A DNA stretch of 64,000 nucleotides from Erpobdella octoculata (taxonomy: Eukaryota > Annelida > Clitellata > Hirudinida > Erpobdellidae): positions 32,598,954-32,662,953 of the forward strand of contig OZ022239.1 of the NCBI GenBank assembly GCA_963978895.1, read 5' to 3'. The position numbers were made by a program, and so were the translations under genes. Below the pieces are notes generated by a model that was not told the DNA's origin, made no database searches, and saw nothing but the letters and a program-made list of their open reading frames with translations. Below, in pieces: positions 1 through 12,428 of this stretch (positions are counted from its first letter, which is position 1; each line of letters opens with the position of its first letter).

Positions 1-675
1 ATGTCCGAATTCCATGGATTTCTTGACAAGGGATGTCGCTCATCATAACAAATGCCCTTGGAAACTTTAATGAAAGTCATTATAAAAATCTTCAATAACA
101 TCCTTAAATACAATGGTTTTCAGGCGTACCCTGGAGATATGGAGGTTTTCAAATCTTAAAATTTGAATCCTCTAGAAAACGGTATAAACCAGTTCAAAAA
201 ACCAAACATGGACAACAACATTACCATTTTACAGTGGAACTGCCAAAGTATTCGTGCAAGAGTCAACGAACTAAATATTTTTATCGGAAAAATGGAGAAG
301 GTTCCCGACATCATTGCCCTGCAGGAAACATGGCTGAAAGAGGGCAATAACTTCAGGATTTTAGGATATAATATTGTCAGGCTGGATAGAAGTCGCCATC
401 AAGGAGGAGGGGTCGCAACACTCCTCCGAGAAGGCATCTCATACACCTCGCAAACCATAGAACAAAACGAATATGAGTCACTACTTGTGACCATTTCTTC
501 TGAAAAGGGATCAAACATCACCATTATCAATGCATACGTTCCACCAAATGCCAATCATCAAACACTGCTAACTACACTGGAAAAGCCATTCAGTTATACC
601 AACTCAATTGTATTAGGTGATTTCAATGCATACTCTGTTGTTTTCGGTGCTGAAACTTCAGATAATAGAGGAAAA
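1..675 (+). pseudogene. LINE fragment: ORF1 tail and APE endonuclease
   Basis: Non-LTR retrotransposon remnant. An open frame from 163 encodes the start of an apurinic-type endonuclease: ILQWNCQSIRAR near its start, ALQETWLK, a GGGVATLL stretch and GDFNA near residue 150, the usual motif order of Jockey/I-group LINE endonucleases. The frame just upstream (70-159, ending ...GDMEVFKS) is probably the end of ORF1; it has an in-frame stop at 46-48. The endonuclease is cut off before its SDH motif, where Helitron B sequence starts at about 676, so the last ~16 residues of the open frame (to 726) come from the Helitron. No reverse transcriptase remains. The clade (I/Nimb versus Jockey) is uncertain. 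Confidence 0.8.
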
Positions 676-860
676 CAAATTTCAAAATCTCCTCATTTTT
701 GGTTTTCGAGATATACATTGTTTTAGAAAAAAGTTTGTTATCCAGTTTCTTCCCCTCAGGATGCTTACGCAATAAAAGTAATATAAGTTTCAAATTTCAC
801 GTTCCTAGTCAGTCAGTCAGTCAGTCAGTCAAGCTGGACATGTTCTTTTATATATATAGA
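676..860 (-). mobile_element. Helitron B, 5'-terminal fragment
   Basis: On the minus strand this reads TCTATATATATAAAAGAACA, then a GACT repeat, then the subterminal segment seen in complete copies at 2137-3470 and 53622-57131. The terminal TC falls at 859-860. The copy is broken at its inner end against the LINE endonuclease. Confidence 0.75.
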
Positions 861-1280
861 TATAGGTATGTTATTTATGCATTGCTATGTATGTATGTAT
901 GTATGTATGTATGTATGTATGTATGTATGTATGTATGTATGTATGTATGTATGTATGTATGTATGTATGTATGTATGTATGTATGTATGTATGTATGTAT
1001 GTATGTATGTATGTATGATCGAAAACGGGAACGGGAACGGGAAGCCAACTGAGAGCGAAAGATAGAGCGGGAAAAGGAAAGCGACCGATAACGGGAAAGC
1101 AACCGCGAGCGGGAAAGCGACCGGGAGCTGGAAAGCGACCGAGAGCGGGAAAGCGACCGTGAGCGGAAAAGCGACAGGGAACGCGACGGGAACGGGAAAG
1201 CGGAGAAGGAAACTGGAGCGAGAGAGACAAACATTAGAAAACCTCTAAAAACCCCGGGCAACGCCGGGTGCCACCGCTAG
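861..1280 (+). mobile_element. Helitron A, internally replaced by ATGT array, intact 3' end
   Basis: A short remnant of the family A 5' region (TTATTTATGCATTGCTA) runs into an ATGT array (886-1016). An 18-bp minisatellite of the form CGACCGGGAGCGGGAAAG follows, then the 3' terminus. The end is a CCCGGGCAACGCCGGG hairpin, a short spacer, and CTAG at 1277-1280 followed by T. This hairpin + CTRR + T layout is the Helitron 3' signature. No coding capacity. Confidence 0.8.
886..1016. repeat. (ATGT)n microsatellite
   Basis: Perfect tetranucleotide array inside a Helitron A copy. Open frames across it are repeat artefacts. Confidence 0.97.
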
Positions 1281-1281
1281 T

Positions 1282-1771
1282 ATATAATATATTAATATAT
1301 TAAATAAAACGTTATTAGCCGCGAAAGTTTAACGCTATGCTGATATATATAATGCAGCGTACGTCATCTTTCAATGTAAACAAGTTAAAAATAAATAAAT
1401 CAACGGAGTAGTAGTCGGCGGGTTTTCCCAATTTTAAACAAGCTGTAAATTATTATTAACGACATTTTACTATTTTGCAATTATTATTCCTCTTATTTTA
1501 ATTATTATTATTAACGAAGATTAACTATTTTGCTAATATTATTCCGATTATTGGAAAATTCGACGCTTTGCGGATACATTTAAAAAAATTATTATTAACG
1601 ACATTTTACTATTTTGCAATTATTATTCCTCTTAATTTAATTATTAATAATAATATTATTTACGAAAATTAACTAATTTGCTAATATTATTCCTATTATT
1701 GGAACGTTCGACGCTTTGTAGATATATTTAATGAAATTATTATTAACGACATTATTTATTTTAATACATTA
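1282..1771. repeat. Composite AT-rich satellite, left outlier
   Basis: Contains TTATTAGCCGCGAAAGTTTA followed by units built from ATTATTAACGACATTTTACT, CAATTATTATTCCTCTTATT and GGAAAGTTCGACGCTTTG. The same units fill 7970-14557 and 4528-4728, so this is the left part of one field split by later insertions. No gene seen. Confidence 0.8.
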
Positions 1772-2119
<348 letters not shown>

Positions 2120-2136
2120 GAATGTTTGTATGTATA

Positions 2137-3470
2137 TCTATATATATAAAAGAACATGTCCTGACTGACTGACTGACTGACTGACTGACTGACTGACAGA
2201 TGACTGACTGATAATCAACGCCGAGCTCAAACGCCTCATCCTAGGAACGTGAAATTTGGAACTTATATTACTTTTATAGCGTAAACATTCGCTAAGAAAG
2301 GATTTTTGAAAATTTTGCTCCTGAGGGGAAAAAACTGGAAAACAAACGTTTTTCTAAAACAATGTATATCTCGAAAACCAAAAATGAGGAGATTTTGAAA
2401 TTTGATTTATAGATTCTTTTTGAAAAATAAAAAGATACGTGTTTCACCATTTTTTGAAAATTCGGTTTTCCGGATCTCAAATGTGGGTTGGAAAATTGGG
2501 TTATTTGGTTTTTAAAGTGGCTGCTACTCAAAAACTGTGAATGCTATAGGAGTGAAAATTAGTATTTAGTTTCTACTCCAAAAATAATGAAATACGAGTT
2601 TTAGCATTTTTTGAAAATTTGGTTTCCAGGACTTCAAATGTGGGGTGGAAAATAGGGTTATTTGTTTTTTAAAGTAACTGCTACTCAAAAACTGTAAATA
2701 CCACAGATGTCAAAATTATTATTTAGTTTCTATTCTAAAAATAAAGATATACGTGTTTTATCATTTTTTTAAAATTTGGTTTTCAGGACCTCAAATGTGG
2801 GGTGGAAAATAAGGTTATTTGGTTTTTAATGTAACTGCTACTCGAAAACAGTAGATGCTACAGGAGTAAAAATTAGTATTTGGTTTCTACTCCAGAAATA
2901 ATGATATACGTGTTTTACCATTTTTTGAAAATTTGGTTTCCAGTTCCAGGACCTCAAATGTGAGGTGGAAAAAAGGTTATTTGATTTTAAAATAACTGCT
3001 ACTCAAAAACTGTAAGTGCTACAGATGTGAAAAATAGTATTTTGAGGTTTTGTGCCGGTTAAAAGTAAATGAGTTCAGTTTATCACCGGACGGACGGGCC
3101 AAGCCGTTATTTTAGGGTCTTCATACGGCCCTGCCCAAACCTTAAATCAAGGTGGGACGGGCCGAGATTTTTAACCAAGTATATAGACATTTTAGTGATT
3201 TTAAGGTGTTCAGGCTAAACGTGAAGTCAAGGTGGGACGGGCCGAAGTTTTTCATCAAGTATATAGAACTTCTAGGCCTGTAAAAACGGGCCGGGCCCAT
3301 ATTAGACGGGCCGTGCCGGGCCAGGAATTTTGGTTTTTGAAACGGGTTGGGCCAAGTTGTCGACGGGCCGAGCCGAGACCTAAAAAATTGATCCGTGCAG
3401 TACTCTACTATGTATGCATTGTTCAAATTCTCAAATTTCATGCGAGCGAAGCCGCTACGGGCACTGCTAG
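2137..3470 (+). mobile_element. Helitron B, complete non-autonomous copy
   Basis: Starts TCTATATATATAAAAGAACA after A2136 and ends GCCGCTACGGGCACTGCTAG before T3471, so it has TC...CTAG ends and an A/T target. Inside are a GACT repeat, imperfect ~130-155 bp subrepeats (GGTTTCCAGGACCTCAAATG, ACTGCTACTCAAAAACTGTA) and a GC-rich tail with repeated GACGGGCC. It encodes nothing recognisable; minus-strand open frames in the tail recur in other copies only because the DNA is repeated. Confidence 0.85.
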
Positions 3471-3764
3471 TATGTCTATATGTTTATGGCGTTTATGCAT
3501 TGCTACACCATTCATCCGATCGTAATGAAATTTTCACACAACCTTGAGAGTCAAGGGGAATCAAATATAAAAAAAAATTGAAATCCGTCACAAAATGAGC
3601 GGAGCGGAGCGGGTGAGCGAGCGGGAACTACATATATCGTCATATATTGAAAATTGGCTAAAAATACAATTTCAAATTTAAAATCTTTCTATCGAATTAA
3701 TTATGCCACCTAAACGAAAAGCTATTGATTCCACAGTTTATTCGCAATATATATATATATATAT

Positions 3765-3905
3765 AAGCGACCGAGAGCGGGAAAGTGACCGGGAGCGGGA
3801 AAGCGACCGGGAGCGGGAAAGCGACAGGGAGCGAGAAAGCGACCGCCAGCGGGAAAACGACCGAAAACGGGAAAGCGAACAGGAGTGGGAAAGCAGGTGG
3901 GAATG
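3765..3905 (+). repeat. 18-bp minisatellite (CGACCGGGAGCGGGAAAG type)
   Basis: Eight or so imperfect 18-bp units, translating as RERESD repeats in one frame. The same units lie near the 3' end of nearly every Helitron A copy here (1020-1200, 27970-28020, 49175-49240, 61235-61460), so they belong to the element and are not a host gene. Confidence 0.9.
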
Positions 3906-3978
3906 GAAACGGGAGAGAAAGAGACAAACATTAGAAAAACCTCTAAAAAAACCCGGGCAACGCCGGGTATCTCCGCTA

Positions 3979-4455
<477 letters not shown>

Positions 4456-4527
4456 GAATCGGATCTAGGGGGGGGGGGAACTGAGAGCGAAAAAATGAGC
4501 GGGAAAGCGACAGGGAACGGATAACTA

Positions 4528-4728
4528 TATTCCTCATATTTTAATTATTATTATTAACGAAAATTAACTAATTTGCTAATATTATTCCTATTATTGGAAA
4601 GTTCGACGCTTTGTAGATATATTTAATGAAATTATTATTAACGACATTATTTATTTTAATACATTATATATAATATATTATTATATTAAATAAAAAGTTA
4701 TTAGCCGCGAAAGTTTAACGCTTTGCGA
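4528..4728. repeat. Composite satellite, piece left of the P element
   Basis: Same units as 1282-1771, ending AGTTTAACGCTTTGCGA. The array continues at 7962 after the P-like element; the duplicated CTTTGCGA belongs to both sides. Confidence 0.85.
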
Positions 4729-7700
4729 TAGGGAACGTAGTGACCGGGAAGCGCAAGGGAAAAATGTTTTCCTCCAAATCTTACCAGTGGAGGCCTATGC
4801 TAAAATCGCTCTAATCTCACATACCTACTTGAAAAAATTTATTTAAATTAGTGTGTACCCTGAAATTACTTTTAATCTGCACAATTAAATTTATTTCACT
4901 TTAAATATTTATTTTAAACGTTTAGTAGAACGAGTCAAACAATCTGTCATATATTGAATTGAAGGAGTTGTTTTATAAGCAATTTATAATAATAATATAA
5001 ATATAAATGTGTTTTTGTTTCTAAATTATAATCTATAATTTTCATAGACATATTATGATTTTATTAGTTATGTTATAAATCGTCTGTGCTTATTCATATT
5101 CGTTCCTGTGTGTTTTTGTTATTGCTAGTAGCTAGTCGTTTGCCGTAAGTCAGTTGCTTATAATATTGCTCTTTAAAATGGTTAATAAATGTTGCGCGCC
5201 GGGTTGTAAAACCGGTTATAAATCCAATACAAGTAGCGAAAAATTAAAACTCTTTAGATTGCCGTTGAAGGATCCGATTCTGTTAGACATGTGAACTCGT
5301 TTTTTATCACTGAAGAATTTCCATCCGACTAGAAATCATCGACTGTGTGAGCTACATTTTCAAGATGAAGATATACTGGTAAATAGAGTAGATACAAATG
5401 TGACTCGGAGAAAAGCAAAAGCGATTCGATTGGAGTACTTCAACGGGTCTGTGTTTGGTTTGACAGCAAATGGAGAAATTGCTAAAACAGTTTTGTGTTT
5501 TATGGTTCAATCGTTGTGTGGCAAATTTAAAGATGTAGTTGGATTAACAGCCGTTGCTCCCTTGAACCCTGCTATCTTACGTCATACTTTCGAGATTGTT
5601 ACAAGCAAGTTAAAGAATTATGTCACTCTGTTAGCTGTTTCCACGGACAATTTATCAACAAACAGGTGAGTACATTTCCAGCTAGTCTTATAAAAATATT
5701 TTTATTTTTAAAGCCTGTGATTTTTTTTTTAATGTCTGATGACGGTGTTTCCAGTTATTGATTAATTTTAATAAAACTGTTTTATATTACAGAGCTTTCT
5801 ATACCGAACTTTGCGGTGGAAAATTAGAAGTATCCTGTATGTGGAATGGCCAAAAAACTTTTCTTCTCTTCGACACAACGCATAATTTTAAAAACATCAA
5901 CAACTGGATTAATAAGAAAATTTTGTTGTTGCCTGCTCCTACTGATGTTGATGATGGCGAAATTCCAATGTTAACTGCTAACTTTCATCATGTTGAAAAG
6001 TTGTATGACACCGAAGAGGCAATGCCGTTGAAAGTAGCCCATAAACTGACAATGGTCAGTCTCAGACCAAACAACATCCAACTTCTCCTGTTCATGCTAA
6101 ATGTAAATATAATAATTCAAATAGATCTAGATGATAACAATTTTCTAAATTTTTATATAATTTGTAGGTGTTTTTCATGAATCAACTGTGGCTGGACTGA
6201 AGGTGTACAATGAAAAAGGATGGAATGATACTGCCATGTTTGTTTTGTACATAAACAGACTATGGAGAATTTTAGATGTGAGACATTCTTTTCAAGGTAA
6301 AGTCATTTTTTGTACTAGTCTGGTTTCATTCTTAAAAATTCTACCCTGGTAGTCTAATTATTTTTAGATATGCCCTATTTTTATAGGGTGTGTTCCTTAG
6401 CTTTTTTGAAATATTTTATATCCTTATGAGTTATATTCACTGTATATTTTATATCCTTAATATCTTTATATTCCTCACTGGTTTGATAAACATGATTATG
6501 TGGTCTTGCTTGTCTGTATCTCATGATTTTTAGTAGCTGTTATTTTGCATTTGATTAGGGAGTTACATGCTTAGTTTGTCAACTACTAGCATTAATCAGT
6601 TTAGACTTTTGTAAATCTTTGTTATTAATATATACAGGAAAACACAAATTAAACAAGTACTTGGAAGCTGTCAGATATCCTACTGATTGGCAGCTGAAGT
6701 ATCTACTTGATGCAACAGATCACTTTGAAAAGTGGAAAAAAGCATGAAAACAGGTGGATTGACATCATAGACTTTTACAGCCTGCATACAGACTTTTAGA
6801 GGAATATCACAACTAACTCTGCTCGTATTTATTTGAAAACTATTGTGATATTAGTTACTGTCTGCATGGAAAATGGACATCTGATTGCATTGAGGGACGA
6901 TTTGGTTGGTACCGCCAACTTAATGGCGCCAACTTCTATGTAAGTGTTCGTCAAATTATGGATAGTGAGAAAAAAATTTGCACTCTAAGTGCTCTCAAAT
7001 CAGGTGTGCTTGAGGAGCTGGCCTTTACTCAAAAAAAAATCCTTCAGCCGCTGTGGAATGGACATGGTTGCGCGACAAACTGGCAGATGACCCAACTGAT
7101 CTTGATGTGAAAGACATGCTGTCCCTTGTGTACACCTCTGGGTACATCGGGAGGTCAGTCGGTCGAGAAAAGAAATGTCAATCTTTCAAAGAAGATCTGG
7201 TCTCTCGCTTCAGTGATCAAACAAATTCTAGGGAGCACACAAAAGTCATTGAACTGCTAGATCAGGGTGGATTATCTGAGCCCACTGAATACTACTTAGC
7301 TGTGTGCTCTGCAGCATTTTTTTATTTCCACGACATGCGTTCGAAAGAAGATCTTCGGAAGTTTATGGCATGTTCTTCCTTGAGTCAGCACGCCGTGTTT
7401 GAAGCAGCAGTAATGGACAAAATGACCTCTTTTAGGCCTGAACTTGTGAACCACCATTGTGCTCAGGGACACCGAACTGCGAACCTCCTGGTTCGCCGTT
7501 TATTCAATTGCATGTACAAAAATCTAGTTGAGCGAGTTAACCAAGCTGATTGTGCATTATTTAATAAATGAAGATACACAATAAAAGTTCTGCAGTAAAC
7601 CGAGTTTTGTCTAACTTGAATAAATTGCTATTGGTATTTCAACCTACCGATTTAAAAGAAACACATTTCACTGTAGCTAAAAAGTGTCAAGGTCGCATCA

Positions 7701-7961
7701 GAAAGCACAAACGCATAACGCTATTGCACGTATTAAGCTGTATTGAGCGTTGACTTGCTAATATGTTTATAAATCTAGCATAAAAATATAAAATTAAACA
7801 GTTCATATTCATTATTCCTTCTAGTTATGGTTATAAGCACGAGTTTGTAAAAATATTGTGTCGTCTCATAGACTTACAATCAAACTTTCAGCAGAAAATG
7901 CGATGGCCTCCACTGGTAATTCACGAACGTCTCTTGCGTTTCCCGGTCACTACGTTCCCTA
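4729..7961 (+). mobile_element. P-like DNA transposon with TIRs and TSD
   Basis: The 29-bp terminal inverted repeats (4729-4757 and 7933-7961) begin TAGGGAACGTAGTGACCGGG and differ at one base. They are flanked by a perfect 8-bp duplication, CTTTGCGA (4721-4728 and 7962-7969). A perfect 15-bp subterminal inverted repeat, TTACCAGTGGAGGCC, lies at 4781-4795 and, inverted, 7905-7919; P elements are known to carry such internal repeats. TSD length, subterminal repeats and the encoded THAP/P-type transposase all agree. The ends look young, but the gene inside is damaged. Confidence 0.93.
5178..7571 (+). pseudogene. P-type transposase with THAP domain, interrupted
   Basis: P-family (THAP9-like) transposase. 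Exon 1 from ATG 5178 encodes a C2CH THAP zinc finger (C5/C6, C10, later CELH), but codon 39 is TGA (5292-5294), at the place where THAP domains carry their invariant Trp. The catalytic region follows: GEIAKTVLCFMVQSL, VSTDN before an intron (GTGAGT 5666 to ACAG 5792), then LFDTTHNFKNINNWINKK. VFHESTVAGLKVYN follows after a probable frameshift or intron near 6085-6168. An intron at 6297-6638 precedes GKHKLNKYLEA. Further on come the hallmark EGRFGWYRQLNGANFYVSV (about 6892-6948) and an open C-terminal part (7053-7571). Multiple breaks; not functional as it stands. Confidence 0.88.
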
Positions 7962-10101
7962 CTTTGCGAATATAATTTGAGCATACGTCATAACTCATTA
8001 TAAACAAGTTGAAAATAAATAAATTACCAAAGTAGTACATCGGCGGGTTATCCCAATATCAGCCATTGAAGATTGGGTTTTATGTAGGGGTTTTTTTTTC
8101 ATTATCAGCCATTAAAAGTTGGGTTGTTTCTTAGGCTTTTTTTCACCATCACCCAAAATATGTGATTTCGTAGGCGGGTTTTTCACTATGACCCAATAAA
8201 TGTTGTTTCTTTCGTAGGCTGTTTTTTCGATACCTTCAAATAAATAGTATTTTTCATAGGCGGTTTTTTCACTATCACCCAATTAACATGGTTTTATTCG
8301 TAGGCTGTTTCTTCCAAATCGCCCATTAAAGGTTTTTTTACGTAGGCATTTTTTCATAAATCATCCAATCAAGTAGAAGACCATTCCAAAACGTGTCCAA
8401 GTGAAAAGTCATCTGCTGCTAACTATTTTAGTCACACGCTACGCTTGCGAAGCGTTCGTAAAGTTATTACTATATTAGTGCATTGGTGTTGTTTTTGTGC
8501 TTAGAGTGCGACTAATTTGTAAAAACTCACACGCTTCGCGCTCGAAGCGTGAGTCAAGTGCTGGTCCTAACATAAAAGCGCAATGATGTATATGTATTAT
8601 GTCACCCGATTAGCATCTGCAAGTCTGAAAAAACTCACGTTGAAAGATTAGAAGTCGCTGAACACGTTTTTTAGGGCACTTTTTTGTTAAAATGTTTAAA
8701 TAAAAAGTTATTAGCCGCGAAAGTTTAACGCTTTGCGGATATATATATAATGCGTGTTCAAATACAAAATCATCTGCTACTGGCTAAAATAGTCACACGC
8801 TTCGTTTGCGAAGCGTGCGTAAAGCATTGGTGTTGTTTTTGAGCTTATAGTGCGATTTGAATGCGACTACCTTTTATTATAATGTAAAAACTCACTCGCT
8901 TCGCGCGCGAAGCGTGCGTCAATTGCTGGTTCCCTACTATAAAAGCGCAATGATGTAATATGTATGTATTATGTCACCCGATTAGCATCTGCAGGTCTGA
9001 AAAAACTCACGTTGATAGATTATGAGACGCTGAACACGGTTTGTTAGGGCAATTTTTTGCTAAAATGTTTAAATAAAAAGTTATTAGCCGCGAAAGTTTA
9101 ACGCTATGCGGATATATATAATGCATCGTACGTCATTGCTGAATATAAACAAGTTGAAAATAATCAAATCACTGATGGCGTGTTTTCCCAAAAATTTTGA
9201 GATTACGTCATCAAACAATATAAAGAAGTTGAAAATAAACAAATCACCGAAGGCGTGTTTTTCCTATAATTTTGACATTACCTCATCAAACAATATAAAG
9301 AAGTTAAAAATAAATAAAGGTGGTTTTATTCGTAGGCGGTTTTTCCAATATCAGCCAATAAATGTTGTTTTTTTCGTAGGCGGTTTTTTCAAATTTAGCA
9401 ATTCAAAGAGAAGACCATTCCGCAACGTTTCCAAGTGGAAAAGCATCTGCTACTAGCTAGAAAAACTCACACGCTTCGCGCGCGAAGCGTGCGTCAAGTG
9501 CTGGTCCCTAATATAAAAGTGCAATGATGTATTATGTATTATGTCACCCGATTACCATCTGCAGGTTTGAAAAAACTCACGTTGATAGATTTTGAAACGC
9601 TGAACACGGTTTCTTAGGGCACATTTTTGTTAAAATGTTTATATAAAAGGTTATTAGCCGGGAAAGTTTAACGCTTTGCGGATATATATATAATGCATCG
9701 TACGTCATCACTTGATATATGCAAGTTGAAAATATACAAATCACCGAAGGCGGGTTTTCCCAATAATTTTGAACACACGTCATCACTCAATATAAACAAG
9801 TTGAATATAAACAAATCACCAAAAGCGGGTTTTTCCATTAATTTTGAGCGTACGTTATCACTCAATATAAACAAGTTGAAAATAAACAAATCACCGAAGG
9901 CGGGTTTTCCCATTAATTTTGAGCGTTCGTCATCACACAATATAAACAAGTTTTAGGCGGATTATTTCAATATCACCTGTTATGGTTGGTTTTTTTGGTA
10001 GGCGGATTTTTCAGATATCAGTCACTACAGGGCGGTTTTTTTGTAGGCCATTATTTCCGCTATCAGTCATTAAATGTTGTTTTTTTCGTAGACGATTAAA
10101 G

Positions 10102-10289
10102 AACTCCGCCTCGCTAATTGCGAGCCAGTCCCAAGCCTGGAGAAAGGAGGAGGGAAAAGTAAAAAGGATCAAATTCTGATCCACGACAGGAAGTACTTAA
10201 GTGCTTCCTACATACAGCCATTAAAGTCTTAAAACACCTGGTGTAAAGGACTATAAACTATTATAAAAAAAAAAAAAAAAAAAAAAAAA
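10102..10289 (+). mobile_element. SINE-like short retroelement with 11-bp TSD
   Basis: A 188-bp insertion starting AACTCCGCCTCGCTAATTGC and ending in 25 As (10265-10289), flanked by GACGATTAAAG at 10091-10101 and 10290-10300. Removing it restores the satellite unit. Two more copies with the same 5' start, the same body (GAGCCAGTCCCAAGCCTGGA, TTTACACCAGG on the other strand) and poly-A lie at 62131-62481. I see no clear tRNA-type A/B boxes, so it may be a SINE or a uniformly truncated LINE tail. Confidence 0.75.
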
Positions 10290-12376
10290 GACGATTAAAG
10301 GTTTTTTGTCGGTTGTTTTCGTAAATATCAGCCATTATAGGTTTATTTTTTAGTAGGCAGTTTTTGTGTTTTTTGAGTAATGTATGTAAAGGTGTAAATT
10401 ACTATTATTATGACAAAACTTGCGTCAAGTGCTGGTTCCCAACATAAAAGCGCAATGATGTATTATGTATTATGTATTATGTCACCCGATTAGCATCTGC
10501 AGGTCTGAAAAAACTCACGTTGATAGATTATAAGACGCTGAACACAACTTGTTATAGAACTTTTTTGTTAAAATGTTTAAATAAAAAGTTATTAGCCGCG
10601 AAAGTTTAACGCTTTGCGAATATATATAATGCATCGTACGTCATCGTTGAATATAAGCAAGTTGAAAATAAATAAATCACCAAAGCGGGTTTTCCCAAAC
10701 ATCGATATCGTCTATACGACTAATTACGTAACCCTCACAGAATCAGTGAGTGAGTGAGTGAGTGAGTGAATGAGTGACGTGGGCTACTATAATATAGATG
10801 TATTATGTCACCCGATTAGCATCTGCAGATCTGAAAAAACTCACGTTGATAGCTTATGAGACGCTGAACACGGTTTGTTAGGGCACTTTTTTGTTAAATG
10901 TTTAAATAAAAAGTTATTAGCTGCGAAAATTTAACGCTTTGCGGATATATATAATGCATCGTACGTCATCTTTCAATATAAGCAAGTTGAAAATAAATAA
11001 ATCATCGAAGTAGAAAGCCCGAGGGTTTTCCCCAATTATAATTATATAAAATTATAAATTACTCCAATATTTTAATTATTAATAATATTATTAATAAAGA
11101 AAATTAACGAATTTGCTAATATTATTCCTATTATTGGAAAGTTCTACGCTTTGCGGATACATTTAATGAAATTATTATTAACGACATTTTACTATTTTAC
11201 AATTATTATTCCTCTTATTTTAATTATTAATAATATTATTATTTACGACAATTAACTAATTTAGATTAATTTCCTATTATTGGAAAGTTCGACGCTTTGC
11301 GAATATATTTTAAACATACGTCATAACTCAATATAAACAAGTTGAAAATAAATAAATCACCGAAGTAGTACATCGGCGGGTTTTCCCAATATCAGCCATT
11401 GAATCGCTGAATATAAACAAGGTGAAAATAATACGAAAATTAACTAATTTGCTAATATTATTCCTATAATTGGAAAATTCTACGCTTTGCAGATATATTT
11501 AATGAAATTATGATTAACGACATTTTACTATTTTGCAATTATTATTCCTATTAATACATTTAATGAAATTATTATTAACGACATTTTAATATTTTGCAAT
11601 TATTATTCCTCTTATTGTAATAATTGCTAATGTTATTCCTATTATTGGAAAGTTCGACGCTTTGCGGATATATTTTGAGCATACGTCATAACTCAATATA
11701 AACAAGTTGAAAATAAATAAATCACCGAAGTAGTACATCGGCGGGTTTTCCCAATATCAGCCATTGAAAGTTGGTTTTTTTTTGTTGACGGTTTTTTTCA
11801 TTATCAACCATTAAAGGTTGGGTTTTTTCTTAGGCTTTTTTCCCTATCACCCAATAAATGTGTTTTTTTTCGTAGGCTATTGTTTTTGATATTATCCATT
11901 CAATATTGTGTTTTTCGTAGGCGGTTTTTTAACGATCACCAAATAAATGTTTTTTTTTCGTAGGCTGTTGTTTTCGATACTATCCAGTTATTATTGTGTT
12001 TTTCGTAGGTGGTTTTTCACGATCACCCAATAATTTTTTTTCGTAGGCTGTTTTTCTCGATTACATCCAATAAATATTGTGTTTTTCGTATTCGGTTTTT
12101 TCACTATCACACAATAAATGTGTTTTTTTTCGTAGGCTATTTTTTCCATTATCGCCCGTTTAAGGTTTTTTTCGTAGGCAGTTTTTCCAACATCATCCAA
12201 TCAATTAGAAGACCATTCCAAAGCGTTTTGAAGTGAATAATCATCTGCTACTGGCTGAAATAGTCACATGCTGTGCTTGCGAAGCGTGCGTAAAGTTATT
12301 ACTATATAAGCACATTGGTGTTGTTTTTGAGCTTAGACTGCTATTTGACTGCGACTACCTCTACTATTAATATGTA

Positions 12377-12428
12377 AAAACTCACACGCTTCGCGCGCGA
12401 AGCGCGCGAAGCGCGCGAAGCGTGCGTC
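12377..12428. repeat. Expanded GC-rich palindrome
   Basis: In this copy of hairpin module 3 the core GCGCGAAGC is repeated in tandem, giving a longer alternating palindrome than in the other copies. A likely strong cruciform or hairpin. Confidence 0.7.

Noticed and set aside
3765..3905. [12 protein letters not shown] peptide resembling an RS/ER-rich splicing protein
   Set aside because: It is the 18-bp Helitron A minisatellite, repeated in many non-coding copies and on either strand.
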